Below are positions 37,916-47,146 of a DNA stretch of 64,000 nt, piece after piece (the stretch's first letter is position 1; each line of letters opens with the position of its first letter). Under the pieces are notes generated by a model. That model ran no database searches. It was not told where the DNA came from and saw only the letters and a program-made list of their open reading frames with translations. Source of the stretch: G963677445 sp963678275 (GTDB lineage Bacteria; Bacteroidota; Ignavibacteria; Ignavibacteriales; Melioribacteraceae); NCBI GenBank assembly GCA_963678275.1, contig OY782765.1, forward strand, positions 4,216,001 to 4,280,000, read 5' to 3'. A program made the translations under genes and the position numbers.

Positions 37916-38100
37916 GAAATATTCTTTCCTTTCCTGATTACTTGTCCTGTATCCCGTAACCAAAATTATCGAATTTTTCTGAATAATAAAATCCCGATAA
38001 ATAATAACTTTCTCCTTTCATTTTGGGTATTGGGGAAAAATAGCAGTTTACGCTTAATTGAAAACCGGCGGCTGAAAACATAACCACAGGGACACAAGAA

Positions 38101-38146
38101 GAATTAGGAATTAGGAATTAAGAATTAGGAATTAAGAATTAGGAAT
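38101..38146. repeat. Tandem GAATTAR array
   Basis: About six heptamers of GAATTAG/GAATTAA, the same unit as at 37017-37051. Slight variation between copies. Confidence 0.85.
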
Positions 38147-38160
38147 GAAAGGAATGTGAT

Positions 38161-38421
38161 GAAACCTTAATCTTTGTTTTTTACCTTAGTAGCATAAGGA
38201 ACCACCCATCGCAATCGAATTATTAACCACAACGAACACAAAGAAGGCGCAAAGGACACAAGGGGAATAACCCCGTGCCTTCAGGCCGGGGATCAAGGAG
38301 AAGCAACCTACCTCAATTGGCTTTAGCACAAAGAGGGGTTGACATTAAGATAATAGTTTTCGCATAATCTAATCCCGCCATTGTCTGAACCATGATTGAA
38401 GGATTTATGGATTACCTGATT
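38161..38421. repeat. 261-bp dispersed repeat, copy 1
   Basis: Closely matches 38660-38922. It contains CCTTAGTAGCATAAGG-type and CCCCGTGCCTTCAGGCCGGGG hairpins and GGCTTTAGC. Partial members occur at 18880-18915, 39455-39485, 42850-42930, 55490-55600, 57210-57235 and 63250-63285. Confidence 0.85.
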
Positions 38422-38659
38422 AAAAATGGGCATCGGGTTCTGTCTCGCTATTGTTTTTTAATATAATTTGATTAGGTTGAAATAAAAAACAATTCCTCTT
38501 TTCATTCCAATGTATTCAAAAAATTCAACGTAATAGTTTTATCATACCCTGTAGAGACAAGGCATGCCTTGTCTCTACGAACGGTAAAAAATATTTTTCC
38601 CTGGAAAAAAACACGTTTGTCGTCAGAAACACCATACAACAAACTCCTAATAATATTCG

Positions 38660-38922
38660 AAACCTTATTCTTTGTTTTTTAACCTTAGTAGCATAAGGAA
38701 CCACCCATCGCAATCGAATTCTTAACCACAACGAACACAAAGAAGGCGCGAAGTGCACAAGGGGAATAACCCCGCGCCTTCAGGCCGGGGACATACGACA
38801 AACATGACCACACTCAAGGGGCTTTAGCCCAAAGAACGGCTGGCATTAAGATAATAGTATTCGCATAATCTAATCCCGCCATTGTCTGAACCATGATTAA
38901 AGGATTTCAGGATTACCTGATT
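38660..38922. repeat. 261-bp dispersed repeat, copy 2
   Basis: Direct copy of 38161-38421, with GGGCTTTAGCCC and CCCCGCGCCTTCAGGCCGGGG hairpins intact. It directly precedes the CGGTAT array. Confidence 0.85.
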
Positions 38923-38928
38923 ATTTTT

Positions 38929-38976
38929 CGGTATCGGTATCGGTATCGGTATCGGTATCGGTATCGGTATCGGTAT
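38929..38976. repeat. Hexanucleotide microsatellite (CGGTAT)8
   Basis: Eight perfect CGGTAT units flanked by ATTTTTCGG and CGAAAAAT, which pair with each other. A shorter, imperfect version with similar flanks lies at 56911-56950. No coding or promoter role can be seen. Confidence 0.95.
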
Positions 38977-39064
38977 CGAAAAATCAGAGTAAGAGTATGA
39001 GTATGATGGCCGGGTTGGGTGACGGCTGCCGGGTTTTTCATTTTTTTTCCAGGGGGCTGATATG

Positions 39065-39230
39065 GTGTACCTGACGGCACACGGCGCATTTTTTCTTTGA
39101 TCCTTTTTACCAATATGCTGTCCCTAACGGGACAAATAATTTTGTACCAATTTTAAATTGCCCCGTTAGGGGCAAAATATTGGTAGAAAAAAATAAGAGA
39201 GAAAACAAATCAGTGTGCCGTCAGGTACAC
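39065..39230. repeat. 166-bp palindromic element, copy B
   Basis: Inverted-orientation copy of 18574-18740, with the same 18-base inverted ends GTGTACCTGACGGCACAC. Homology extends right to about 39345, including CAACCAGTAG and the GTCCCACGAAA region. Confidence 0.8.
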
Positions 39231-39570
39231 AATATTTCTTGCGCAGTAGAAAAACCGGAAAAATATTACACAGGGTTAACACCTGCAAACAACCAGTAGC
39301 CCCATTCGTCCCGCGCGTGTCCCACGAAAATGCGGCGCCGACCTCTGCGGCTTTGGAGGTGGTTTTTGTGTTGTTCATTTTTCTTTAGGGGGGGATTACG
39401 ATTATGATTACGATTATGATGTTTAAAGTTATCAAGCTTATACAAAATTAAGTATAAAATAACCCCGCGCCTTCAGGCCTCTGATTTCCTTGATGTGATA
39501 CAAGGTACAATAATTGTAAATCAATTATATTATATTATTTTTGCCGTTATAACAGTAAAATACAGTTGAA

Positions 39571-39792
39571 ATGAACATTGGAAAAATTATAAAATTTCAT
39601 CGCGATATGGCGGGACTTTCCCGGGAAAAACTTGCCGATCTTGCAGGCACCGGAAAAACGGTTATTTATGATATTGAACATGGTAAAACCACTGTTCGAT
39701 ATGAAATTATTCTTAGAATAATGAAAGTATTGAATATATCGGTAAATTTTCAAAGTCCCCTGATGCACCTGATGGAGGAAAAAGATGGGTAG
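39571..39792 (+). CDS. hipB: HipB-like XRE antitoxin
   Basis: 73 residues, single XRE helix-turn-helix (about 5-58; MAGLSREKLADLAGTGKTVIYDIEHG). It is the first of three overlapping genes in the order of the tripartite HipBST modules: hipB, a separate HipA N-subdomain, then the kinase core. It should bind operator DNA upstream and the kinase complex. Overlaps the next gene by 8 bases. Confidence 0.85.
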   Translation: MNIGKIIKFHRDMAGLSREKLADLAGTGKTVIYDIEHGKTTVRYEIILRIMKVLNISVNFQSPLMHLMEEKDG

Positions 39793-40099
39793 GAAAGCAG
39801 GAATATTTGTCGATTACAGACCAGCCGGAATACTTGAAGAGATTACACCCGGTAAAAAATATCAGTTTATATATGGATATGAATATAAAGGAGATGGAAT
39901 ATCCTTAACAATGCCCTCAACAAAAAGGGAGTATGTATTTGAAGGATTCCCCCCATTTTTTGAGGGACTTCTGCCGGAAGGTTACCAGCTAAAAGCTTTG
40001 CTTAAAAATGAATCAATATCAGAAAAAGACCTGTTTTCACAATTGCTCGCTGTAGGTTCCGATCTTGTAGGTAATATAACTGTTCAGGAAATTTCATGA
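39785..40099 (+). CDS. hipS: HipS-like small protein (HipA N-subdomain-1)
   Basis: 104 residues matching only the N-terminal subdomain of HipA (the 'couple_hipA' part): GILEEITPGKKYQFIYGYEY, the FPPFFEGLLPEGYQL signature and LLAVGSDLVGNITV. In HipBST modules this fragment is a separate protein and acts as the antitoxin that neutralises HipT, whereas in classical HipBA it is fused to the kinase. Overlaps both neighbours by 8 and 4 bases, so translation is coupled. Confidence 0.85.
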   Translation: MGRKAGIFVDYRPAGILEEITPGKKYQFIYGYEYKGDGISLTMPSTKREYVFEGFPPFFEGLLPEGYQLKALLKNESISEKDLFSQLLAVGSDLVGNITVQEIS

Positions 40100-41028
40100 A
40101 AATTTGTCCGATAACGTATGAAGAAATAACCCGGGGGAGATATTCGGAAAAAGGTATTAAATCTCTCGACAGAAGACTGGATGACCTGAGGGTTTTTCCT
40201 TATAGTCTGTCAACCCAGCTTGAGCTCGCCGAAGAATATTCATCAGGGATATCAATTCAGGGAATACAGCCAAAGATTCCGGCTAAAATTAATGTAAAGG
40301 ATAATTGTTTCGAATCGGTTCTTAAGGGAAATAAATTTATTTTAAAACCTCAGCATGAACATTTTCAACAGCTCCCTGAAAATGAAGACCTTACAATGAG
40401 ACTGGCCTCTATGGCGGGGATTGAAGTCCCGCTTCACGGACTGATATGGAATATTGATGATTCAATGACCTATTTTGTTAAAAGATTTGATCGTAAAGGC
40501 AGAAACAACAGAATAGCTGTTGAGGATTTTTGCCAACTTGCCGGACTCCCGACCAAATCCAAATATAATTTCACAACCGAAAAGCTCTCAGGAATTATCG
40601 AACGATTCTGTACTTTTCCGACAATAGAGAAACTCAAACTTTTTCGCATTGTAATTTTAAGTTACCTGACCGGCAATGAAGATATGCATCTGAAAAATTA
40701 CTCACTTATCCGAAGAGATAATAAAATTGAATTGGCCCCCGCTTATGATCTTATTAACACCTCCATTGTTATAAGAAAACCGGTGGATGAAACTGCCCTT
40801 CCTCTCAGGGGAAAAAAAAGCGGCCTGAATTTTAATGATCTCATTATCTATTTCGGAGGAGAGATAATGGGGCTTAACCGTAAAATTACCATGCAGGAAC
40901 TTGAACGTTTTTCCTCCGTTTTTGATAAATGGAAAAAAACAGTTGAGATCAGTTTTTTATCAGATTCACTTAAAAACAGGTACTTGGAGTTACTTAAAAA
41001 AAGGGGCAGGATTCTTAGCATTCAATAA
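40096..41028 (+). CDS. hipT: HipT-like serine/threonine kinase toxin
   Basis: 310 residues, HipA kinase core without the N-subdomain. Gly-rich loop SSGISIQGIQPK (49-60), where Ser53 is the likely autophosphorylation position and Gln55 replaces the second serine known from the E. coli HipT. Ile-Leu-Lys84 for ATP, VKRFDR (128-133), catalytic GNEDMHLKN (Asp196) and metal-binding AYD (Asp218) are all present, so the kinase looks active. Known HipT phosphorylates tryptophanyl-tRNA synthetase; HipA targets glutamyl-tRNA synthetase. Which applies here is unknown. Confidence 0.85.
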   Translation: MKICPITYEEITRGRYSEKGIKSLDRRLDDLRVFPYSLSTQLELAEEYSSGISIQGIQPKIPAKINVKDNCFESVLKGNKFILKPQHEHFQQLPENEDLTMRLASMAGIEVPLHGLIWNIDDSMTYFVKRFDRKGRNNRIAVEDFCQLAGLPTKSKYNFTTEKLSGIIERFCTFPTIEKLKLFRIVILSYLTGNEDMHLKNYSLIRRDNKIELAPAYDLINTSIVIRKPVDETALPLRGKKSGLNFNDLIIYFGGEIMGLNRKITMQELERFSSVFDKWKKTVEISFLSDSLKNRYLELLKKRGRILSIQ

Positions 41029-41029
41029 C

Positions 41030-41060
41030 AAGCCCCTGTTAGTATTAACAGAGGCTTATT
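41030..41060. terminator. Bidirectional terminator between hipT and the aldehyde dehydrogenase gene
   Basis: AAGCC-c-CTGTTA and TAACAG-a-GGCTT arms with a 4-base loop between two converging genes, with T-rich sequence on the right and an A-rich flank on the left. Confidence 0.75.
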
Positions 41061-41072
41061 TAAAAATCTATT

Positions 41073-42437
41073 CTATTTTATCCAGACGGTTTTGATATTT
41101 ACAAATTCCTTAATGCCATAATGTGATAGTTCTCTACCATAACCCGATAGTTTAATTCCGCCGAATGGAAGACGGGGATCAGATTTTACAAGTCCGTTTA
41201 TGAATACCGATCCTGTTTCAATTTTTTCGGCAAGTTTTTCAGCTTTATCCGTATCGGAAGTCCACAATGAAGCTCCAAGGCCGAAAGGTGAGTCATTCGC
41301 TATTTTGATGGCCTCTTCTTCATCTTTCGCTTTGATCAGCGAAGCGACAGGACCGAACATTTCTTCATCATAAGCGGGCATTCCTTTCGAGAGGTTCGTA
41401 ATAATCGTTGCGGGATAATAGGCTCCTTGTCTTTGCAGCCTCTTACCTCCGCAAATAATTTTCGCTCCCATCTCAACCGACTTCCTTACCTGGAAATCAA
41501 TCTCAATCAATAAATCCTCACGCGCCATGGGTCCCAGTTCTGTATCTTCATTCATGGGATCACCCGTGATAACTGATTCCATTTTATCTTTAAACATTTT
41601 TTCGAAGCGATCATAAATCTTTTCAACAACTATAAATCTCTTAGCGGCAATGCAGCTCTGACCGTTGTTTAAGAGTCGGGCTGTAACGGCTGTATTAACA
41701 GCTTCATTAATATCAGCGTCGGCGAGAACAATAAAGGGATCGCTTCCGCCGAGTTCCAGAACAGTCTTTTTGAGATTATAACCGCTGACAGAAGCCACCT
41801 GCTGCCCCGCCGGTTCGCTGCCTGTCAGAGTGGCCGCTTTCACAAATGGGTTTTCGATTACCTCTTTAACTCCTTTTGAGCCAATCAATAAAGTGCGGAA
41901 ACAGTTTTCAGGGTAACCGGCTCTTCTAAAAATATCTTCTATCGCGAGCGCGCTCATTGGCACATTGGAGGCGTGTTTTAAGATGCCGGTATTACCCGCC
42001 ATAAGCGCCGGCGCGGCAAAACGGAAGACCTGCCAGAAGGGGAAATTCCAGGGCATCACCGCGAGTACAACACCAAGCGGATCAAACCGCGCGTAACTTT
42101 TACCCGCGTCTGTTTTTATTATTTCGGGAGATAAAAACTCCTCGGCTTTTTCAGCGTAAAAATCACATACCCAGGCGCATTTTTCCACCTCGGCCCGCGC
42201 CTGTTTAATCGGCTTACCCATTTCAAGGGTGAGTATTCCGGCAAATTCTCCAACATCTTTGCGCAGAATTTCAGCGGCATTTTTCAGCAGTCGGCTTCTT
42301 TCTTCAAAATCTGTTTCCCTCCAGGAAATAAATTCTTCATGACATCCTGAAATTATTTCTTTCACTTCGGATGATGACATTTCCTCAAAATCCTTTACAA
42401 TTTCTCCCGTCGCCGGATTGATCGTCTGAATTGCCAT
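41073..42437 (-). CDS. NAD(P)-dependent aldehyde dehydrogenase (succinate-semialdehyde type)
   Basis: 454 residues of the aldehyde dehydrogenase superfamily. MPWNFPFWQVFR (cofactor site), LELGGSDPFIV with the catalytic Glu, and NNGQSCIAAKR with the catalytic Cys are conserved. The N-terminus (TINPATGEIV) and FGGIKLSGYGRELSHYGIKEF near the end fit the succinate-semialdehyde dehydrogenase/Sad-GabD subgroup, so succinate semialdehyde is the best-guess substrate. Cytoplasmic. Single gene, converging on hipBST; no GABA pathway neighbours. Confidence 0.88.
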   Translation of the reverse strand: MAIQTINPATGEIVKDFEEMSSSEVKEIISGCHEEFISWRETDFEERSRLLKNAAEILRKDVGEFAGILTLEMGKPIKQARAEVEKCAWVCDFYAEKAEEFLSPEIIKTDAGKSYARFDPLGVVLAVMPWNFPFWQVFRFAAPALMAGNTGILKHASNVPMSALAIEDIFRRAGYPENCFRTLLIGSKGVKEVIENPFVKAATLTGSEPAGQQVASVSGYNLKKTVLELGGSDPFIVLADADINEAVNTAVTARLLNNGQSCIAAKRFIVVEKIYDRFEKMFKDKMESVITGDPMNEDTELGPMAREDLLIEIDFQVRKSVEMGAKIICGGKRLQRQGAYYPATIITNLSKGMPAYDEEMFGPVASLIKAKDEEEAIKIANDSPFGLGASLWTSDTDKAEKLAEKIETGSVFINGLVKSDPRLPFGGIKLSGYGRELSHYGIKEFVNIKTVWIK

Positions 42438-42979
42438 ATTGCCTCCCGTTCAATTTCATATTATATTATTGATACCTGCCAACATAATTTTTTTGCGGAT
42501 TGATTGCAACAAAGGAGCCTTGTATTGCTTAAAAAATCAGAGTAAGAGTATGAGTAATCCGTTAGCAGTCAAATTCTACGCAAAATGGCAAAATTTTTTA
42601 TGAACACAGCCGGTGGTAAGTCCGCCGCGGCGGATCGAAACCAGCGGCGGTAGCTTCGACTCCGCTCAGCTTCCGGACAGGTTCATTGTCTCTGGTTATG
42701 CCAGTCTATGAGTAAGAGTATGATGAGCGGGTTGAGTGACGCCGCCGGGGTTGTTCATTTTGTATTGGGGGTGTGGGATTAAGATTACGATTAAAATTAG
42801 GATTATGATTTTTTGGGATGGAGATTTTATTCAAAATTGAGTTTAAAATAACTCCGCGCCTTTAGGCCGGAGATATGCGTTAGAACCCGACAACTCCAAA
42901 GGGCTTTAGCCCAAAGAGTGCGGAAAGGGCGCATTATTTCCGGTTATGCCGGCTTAAAATTATAGGTTTTCCATTCGTT
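42438..42979. other. Repeat-filled intergenic region
   Basis: Contains the dispersed motif in reverse (AATTCTACGCAAAATGGCAA near 42571), a reversed relative of the hairpin repeat at 18271 (42605-42690, with CTTCGACTCCGCTCAGC), and a member of the CCGCGCC...GGGCTTTAGCCC family (42850-42930). No gene. Confidence 0.6.
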
Positions 42980-43258
42980 TTAATCTATCGGTTCAAATTG
43001 CAATGCGAAATTCTCTTTGGTATCCTTTCCTTCCTGAACAACCACGTTATAAATCCTTTCCGTTTTAAATCCTGTCATCACCGCCGTAAGATTGTAGGTT
43101 TCGGGGGGCAGATTCGCGAATCTGTATTCTCCCGCAGCGTTGGTGACAGTTTGTGCTTCATAGCCGCTTGCTCCGCCAAAAATTGTTACAATAACCCCCG
43201 GAAAGGGATCCGCTGAACCTCCTGTAATAACTCCGCTGATGCTTCCTGTTTTTTGCAT
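42980..43258 (-). CDS. Small carboxypeptidase-regulatory-like (Ig-like) domain protein
   Basis: 92 residues. The entire protein is one beta-sandwich of the carboxypeptidase regulatory-like family: GSISGVITGGSADPFPGVIVTI, then TVTNAAGEYRFANLPPETYNL. No signal peptide is visible. Such domains usually occur at the N-terminus of TonB-dependent receptors or in multi-domain surface proteins, so a stand-alone cytosolic copy is odd. It could be a remnant of a larger gene; no continuation was found on either side. Confidence 0.7.
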   Translation of the reverse strand: MQKTGSISGVITGGSADPFPGVIVTIFGGASGYEAQTVTNAAGEYRFANLPPETYNLTAVMTGFKTERIYNVVVQEGKDTKENFALQFEPID

Positions 43259-43618
43259 GATGATTCTTTTGATTTATTGAAAAAATTTTATTTATTATTT
43301 CCCCTTCTTCAAAAGCTTATTATTCGCCGAAAGGAAAATAGACTTCGTTCTATTTTTGGTTTTTGATTTATGGGATTCGATATGCGTAAAATTGCAGGAT
43401 TTTATTGGTGTTTGGGGCAGATAAAAACTTGCCTGTCAAGATTGGAGATGGAAAAATTCATTATTTTTGAGGGGATAGCGGCGAAATAACGGTCAAATTG
43501 TTTGGGATAGAGAGTGTGACCATTTCATTTTCTCTGGTCATAACGGCGTTGCCGATAAGCGGCGCCCCAGAAAAGCGATGCCACTTTGAAAACAACAGCC
43601 GATGATTTAGCAAACTGT
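43259..43618. other. Intergenic region with possible gene remnant
   Basis: No complete gene. The reverse strand at 43461-43575 reads a protein-like tail (GAPLIGNAVMTRENEMVTLS and on to ISPLSPQK), which may be the last part of a gene cut off by the cassette array; I cannot name it. Confidence 0.3.
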
Positions 43619-43763
43619 GCTTAACTTTAAAAGTAAGCGCAGTTTGCAACAATATTATTTAATTAGAACTACCTAAATTAGTTTGCCGAAACGGTGCAAT
43701 TAATTTTATAAATTCTAAAAAGCCAAATGCGAAAACGGCGTCCGCTTGATTGGCTGGTTATAC
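43619..43763 (-). other. attC: attC-like recombination site (end of HindIII cassette)
   Basis: Read on the reverse strand: R'' GTATAAC (43763-43757), then an arm with CAAGCGG, and R' GTTAAGC (43625-43619), with CGCTT/AAGCG pairing inside. It starts 25 bases after the methyltransferase stop. Pairing is weaker than in the other two sites. A GCAAACTG.../CAGTTTGC hairpin overlaps its left end. Confidence 0.45.
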
Positions 43764-43788
43764 GTACTTTTTTAGTTTCTATAAAATG

Positions 43789-44598
43789 TTAATCTAAATT
43801 CAGCGTTGGTTGGGATTCAAATTGCTTAATTCTTTCTCTAGCAAGTTCACAATATTCTTTACTAATATCTATTCCAATATATTTACGACTTAATTGAGAA
43901 GCGGATCTGCAAGTAGTCCCGCTACCACACATCGGGTCTAATACTATGTCGTTTTTATCAGTCCAAGAAATTATATGATCTCTTGCTAAAGCACAAGGGA
44001 ATGGAGCAGGATGTCCTTTTGCTTCTTGATCTTCGGCTTTTTTGCCAACAACATACTCCCATATGTTCCCTTTTATTTTTGTCTTCTTTACTGGTTTTGC
44101 TAATTTTTCACGTTTCTGTTCATTTTTAGAATAATTTTTGTAAGTAGTACCATTTAATTCTAAACCAGCGTGTAAACAGTCTATTTTAATAGGATTATGC
44201 TTGCCAACTACTCCTTTGCTAAAAACAAACATATATTCAAAAATATTTGTATATCTTTTCCTATAAATCTGTGGTATAGGATTTTGTTTCTGGAAAATCA
44301 TTGTGTCGTGTAAATTGAAACCAATATTTTTGAATTCTAATGCTTGTTCAAAACTTGTTCCAGTTTCACTCCCATTAATTGTTGCATCACCAATAACCCA
44401 TACAACAATACCACCTTCTTTGGTAATTCTGTATAGTTCTTTAGCAATATCTAAAAAAGGGAATGTATAGCCATTATAGTTGCGTAAATTGTCATAGGGT
44501 GGGGATGTAATAGTAAGGTCGATTGAGTTGTCGTCAAAGTTTTTCATAACTTCGACGCAATTCCCCTCAATAATTTGATTTATATATTCAGAAGTCAT
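43789..44598 (-). CDS. DNA methyltransferase of the HindIII-type restriction-modification pair
   Basis: 269 residues, beta-class amino-methyltransferase. Motif IV TSPPYDNLRNY is near the N-terminus (about 31) and motif I DPMCGSGTT near residue 226, followed by YIGIDISKEYCELA for SAM binding. SPPY is common in N4-cytosine enzymes but is also found in adenine enzymes. Because the partner is a HindIII-family nuclease, the expected target is AAGCTT. Lies nine bases after the endonuclease gene in the same cassette. AT-rich compared with the housekeeping genes. Confidence 0.85.
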   Translation of the reverse strand: MTSEYINQIIEGNCVEVMKNFDDNSIDLTITSPPYDNLRNYNGYTFPFLDIAKELYRITKEGGIVVWVIGDATINGSETGTSFEQALEFKNIGFNLHDTMIFQKQNPIPQIYRKRYTNIFEYMFVFSKGVVGKHNPIKIDCLHAGLELNGTTYKNYSKNEQKREKLAKPVKKTKIKGNIWEYVVGKKAEDQEAKGHPAPFPCALARDHIISWTDKNDIVLDPMCGSGTTCRSASQLSRKYIGIDISKEYCELARERIKQFESQPTLNLD

Positions 44599-44606
44599 AA
44601 TTATTT

Positions 44607-45521
44607 TTATTTTATCTCGAAAATTCCATTGTCAGCAATAGATTCTATTACTTTTATTTTACTTTCCAATTTATTAATCTTTATTAATTCTGCAATAGCT
44701 TCGTTATGATCCATTCTCATTATTCTTTCTCTTTCTGAAGCTAAATATCTTAGACCTTCCTCTTTGGCAATAGCAATAGATTCTAACGATGCTTTCTTTT
44801 CATTTTCCCAGAGTTCTTGTATAACCGTATTCTTGCTCAATATAGTTTTATTTATTGCTAGCCAATAATCTAAAGCATTTTTTGATGGATTTAGTAAAGG
44901 AATAACTTTAAAAATATCGTGAAGTAAGTCTATTGTCTTTTTTGTCCCAACGGACTGGGAATATGAAACCAGAAGGGAAAGATGCGAGTAAGTAAAAATA
45001 CAAACATTCCTAGTGGTTGCTTGTTGATAAATTTGACTTGATCTGCTGGGTAATTGGTAGATTGGACAAACAACCATTGCAAATGGTTTCCCTTTTTTCC
45101 AACCGTCCATAGCTTGAACTTTAAAATCTTTCTGATTTTTTGCAGTTCTGCTAAGTCTAAATGCTTTTGCATCAGCAACAAAACTATAATTTGATGCGAC
45201 GGCTTCAACATCAGCGGCATCAGCCCTCTCTGTTAAAACAATTGATCGCAACCCAATTTTTTGGTATGCAAAAGACAACAAATTATCAGTGTACTTACTA
45301 TAAAGTTTTTCCTCACTAGAATCGTGGTCATATTCCTCAGGAATGCAACCACAGAGTCTTAAATGTGAAATTAAGGTATTTGTACCATTTGTTTTTAATT
45401 CTTCACTCAACTCTGCTTCTAACTTTGCAGTGTCATCGCCAAAATTGCCACTTAAATTTTTGATCTCTGAAATCCAATAATTTCTTCGGGAAATAGCATC
45501 AGCGGAAATAATGTTAGCCAT
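44607..45521 (-). CDS. HindIII-family type II restriction endonuclease
   Basis: 304 residues. The segment VADAKAFRLSRTAKNQKDFK (115-134) is almost identical to HindIII and includes the catalytic Asp117-x-Lys119; Glu98 in LTERADAADVEAV corresponds to the third active-site acid. Length equals HindIII (300). Expected to cut A/AGCTT. AAGCTT sites occur within this window, for example at 3569 and 6063, so the sites are not purged and methylation by the partner would be needed. Endonuclease precedes methyltransferase in the same transcription direction. Confidence 0.93.
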   Translation of the reverse strand: MANIISADAISRRNYWISEIKNLSGNFGDDTAKLEAELSEELKTNGTNTLISHLRLCGCIPEEYDHDSSEEKLYSKYTDNLLSFAYQKIGLRSIVLTERADAADVEAVASNYSFVADAKAFRLSRTAKNQKDFKVQAMDGWKKGKPFAMVVCPIYQLPSRSSQIYQQATTRNVCIFTYSHLSLLVSYSQSVGTKKTIDLLHDIFKVIPLLNPSKNALDYWLAINKTILSKNTVIQELWENEKKASLESIAIAKEEGLRYLASERERIMRMDHNEAIAELIKINKLESKIKVIESIADNGIFEIK

Positions 45522-45632
45522 ATAATTCCTTATTTAGAAAAATGAACAAAAGTGTAAATAGTCGATTACAATAATAACAATCTTGAGTGAAGAATTCAGT
45601 TAAAATATGAAAATGTATTGACGACTGAGTAC

Positions 45633-45821
45633 GTATAACGGAGTTGTGCCTAAGCAGAAGCCCAGCGCAAAAATGCAACATTTATTAAATAACTTTTTAT
45701 TAAGAAAAACTTTCATTATCAAGCTACATTAAACGGCAAAATCAACACGAAACTACAAAATTATATATTGCACTAATGTTAAATGTAAAAAAAAGCTTTC
45801 GGCTTGAGGCACTTGTTATAC
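45633..45821 (-). other. attC: attC recombination site (ATPase cassette)
   Basis: 189 bases. On the reverse strand R'' is GTATAAC (45821-45815), followed by AAGTGCCTCAAGCC. The other side reads GGCTTCTGCTTAGGCAC then GTTATAC (45639-45633). The arms pair as GTGCCT/AGGCAC and AAGCC/GGCTT with the extrahelical offset typical of attC. It begins five bases after the ATPase stop codon. Confidence 0.75.
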
Positions 45822-45826
45822 ACAAT

Positions 45827-47134
45827 TTACGAGTGTTCTATTAATTTCATGAACATATCTTTACCAAAATATCTAGCAGCTTCCAGTAACGTGTAACCAC
45901 GGTGATAGGAATCTTTAAATAATATATATGACTCATAATCTTTTAGTATGTCGCTAATTTTGGTTATCTCAAGCAAAATATTGTGAAATAGGATTTCGTC
46001 CATTGATTTATATTTATCAGGTTCGAAAACTCTTCCTAATTCGATATAATAACCAAATATTTTTTTTGCCCTATCTAAGTCACAATCATCTACTAATGAA
46101 AAAATACATAACGATTCTTTTCTAACTGTGGAGGAGTGTTCAAGAACACTAAAAAACGGTGTGTTAACATCTTGTTCAATTTGAAATACAGTTGGTTTCT
46201 TGGAACAAGCTAATTCATATGATACCTTTATATGTTCAGGGAGATATTGTAAGATGTTTTCTAAAACAATAAAGAAATCATTATCATCTAATTTATTTTT
46301 TACATTATCAAGAGCAAGGTAGCTTAACTGTTCACAAATTAAATGGGTAAAAAATGGTAACCCATTAGAAACGAGAAGAATGAGTTTGATTAAACTTTCT
46401 GAAAATTCTAATCCGAGTTTTCTTTTACCAGTATTAATTATCTCTAATATTTCATCATCAGTCATCTTGGGGATAGGTATAACGCATATATTTCGAAGAT
46501 TTGATAAATGATCTCCAATTAATGACTTTGCTGAATTTGAAACACCACAGATGATTAACTTTGTATCGGAATGGTAATTTGATAAAATTTTTAGAGTTTC
46601 CGCAAGAAGTCTTTTTGTTTTTGAACTTTCGATTCTATCGTATTCATCTATTAAAAGAATATACTTGCCCATCAAATAATGCTTCACAATTTCATTAGGA
46701 GTAAATGAGGCTGGAATCAAACTTTTTTTCGTTTCCTCTTTGCTTTCTGTTCTTTCTCCACCGCCTTCGGCAATGCCAATTTTAAGCCTGCCGTCAAATT
46801 TATGATCCTCTGTATACTTGTATTCATCAGTTGTTAATAGTTGGTCAGTGCTTCTTAGAATAGAACCAATAATATCATGATAAGTATCTTCTTGACTACA
46901 ATTATACTCAAATAATAAATAATCATGTAAGGAATCGCAAAGTTCTATACCAATATTGACGAAAGAAGTTTTGCCAACACCTCTTTCGCCAAATACGATA
47001 CTCTGTCTGCCGGGAGTATATAGTGAACGATCAAGAATTTTTAATAATTCTGTACGTCCAATAAAATTATTTCTTTCTCTAATTGGAACGGCTGGCTTAA
47101 ATACTTGACTAATATTTTCTTTTGTTAATTTCAT
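45827..47134 (-). CDS. AAA+/STAND-type ATPase of unknown role (cassette gene)
   Basis: 435 residues. Walker A GERGVGKTS (49-57), Walker B YILLIDEYD (158-166), and an NFIGRTELLKIL opening like AAA_16/Orc1-type ATPases. The C-terminal 200 residues are helical, with a short GYTLLEAARYFGKDM stretch that resembles half an ankyrin repeat. No effector domain was seen. It fills one integron cassette alone; such orphan ATPases are often defence or regulation proteins, but that is inference. Start 13 bases after the attC recombination site. Confidence 0.75.
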   Translation of the reverse strand: MKLTKENISQVFKPAVPIRERNNFIGRTELLKILDRSLYTPGRQSIVFGERGVGKTSFVNIGIELCDSLHDYLLFEYNCSQEDTYHDIIGSILRSTDQLLTTDEYKYTEDHKFDGRLKIGIAEGGGERTESKEETKKSLIPASFTPNEIVKHYLMGKYILLIDEYDRIESSKTKRLLAETLKILSNYHSDTKLIICGVSNSAKSLIGDHLSNLRNICVIPIPKMTDDEILEIINTGKRKLGLEFSESLIKLILLVSNGLPFFTHLICEQLSYLALDNVKNKLDDNDFFIVLENILQYLPEHIKVSYELACSKKPTVFQIEQDVNTPFFSVLEHSSTVRKESLCIFSLVDDCDLDRAKKIFGYYIELGRVFEPDKYKSMDEILFHNILLEITKISDILKDYESYILFKDSYHRGYTLLEAARYFGKDMFMKLIEHS

Positions 47135-47146
47135 TAATTCCTATGT

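Noticed and set aside
43461..43652. 63-codon reverse-strand gene
   Set aside because: Only the last part looks protein-like; the start overlaps the attC-like hairpin. Noted as a possible remnant only.
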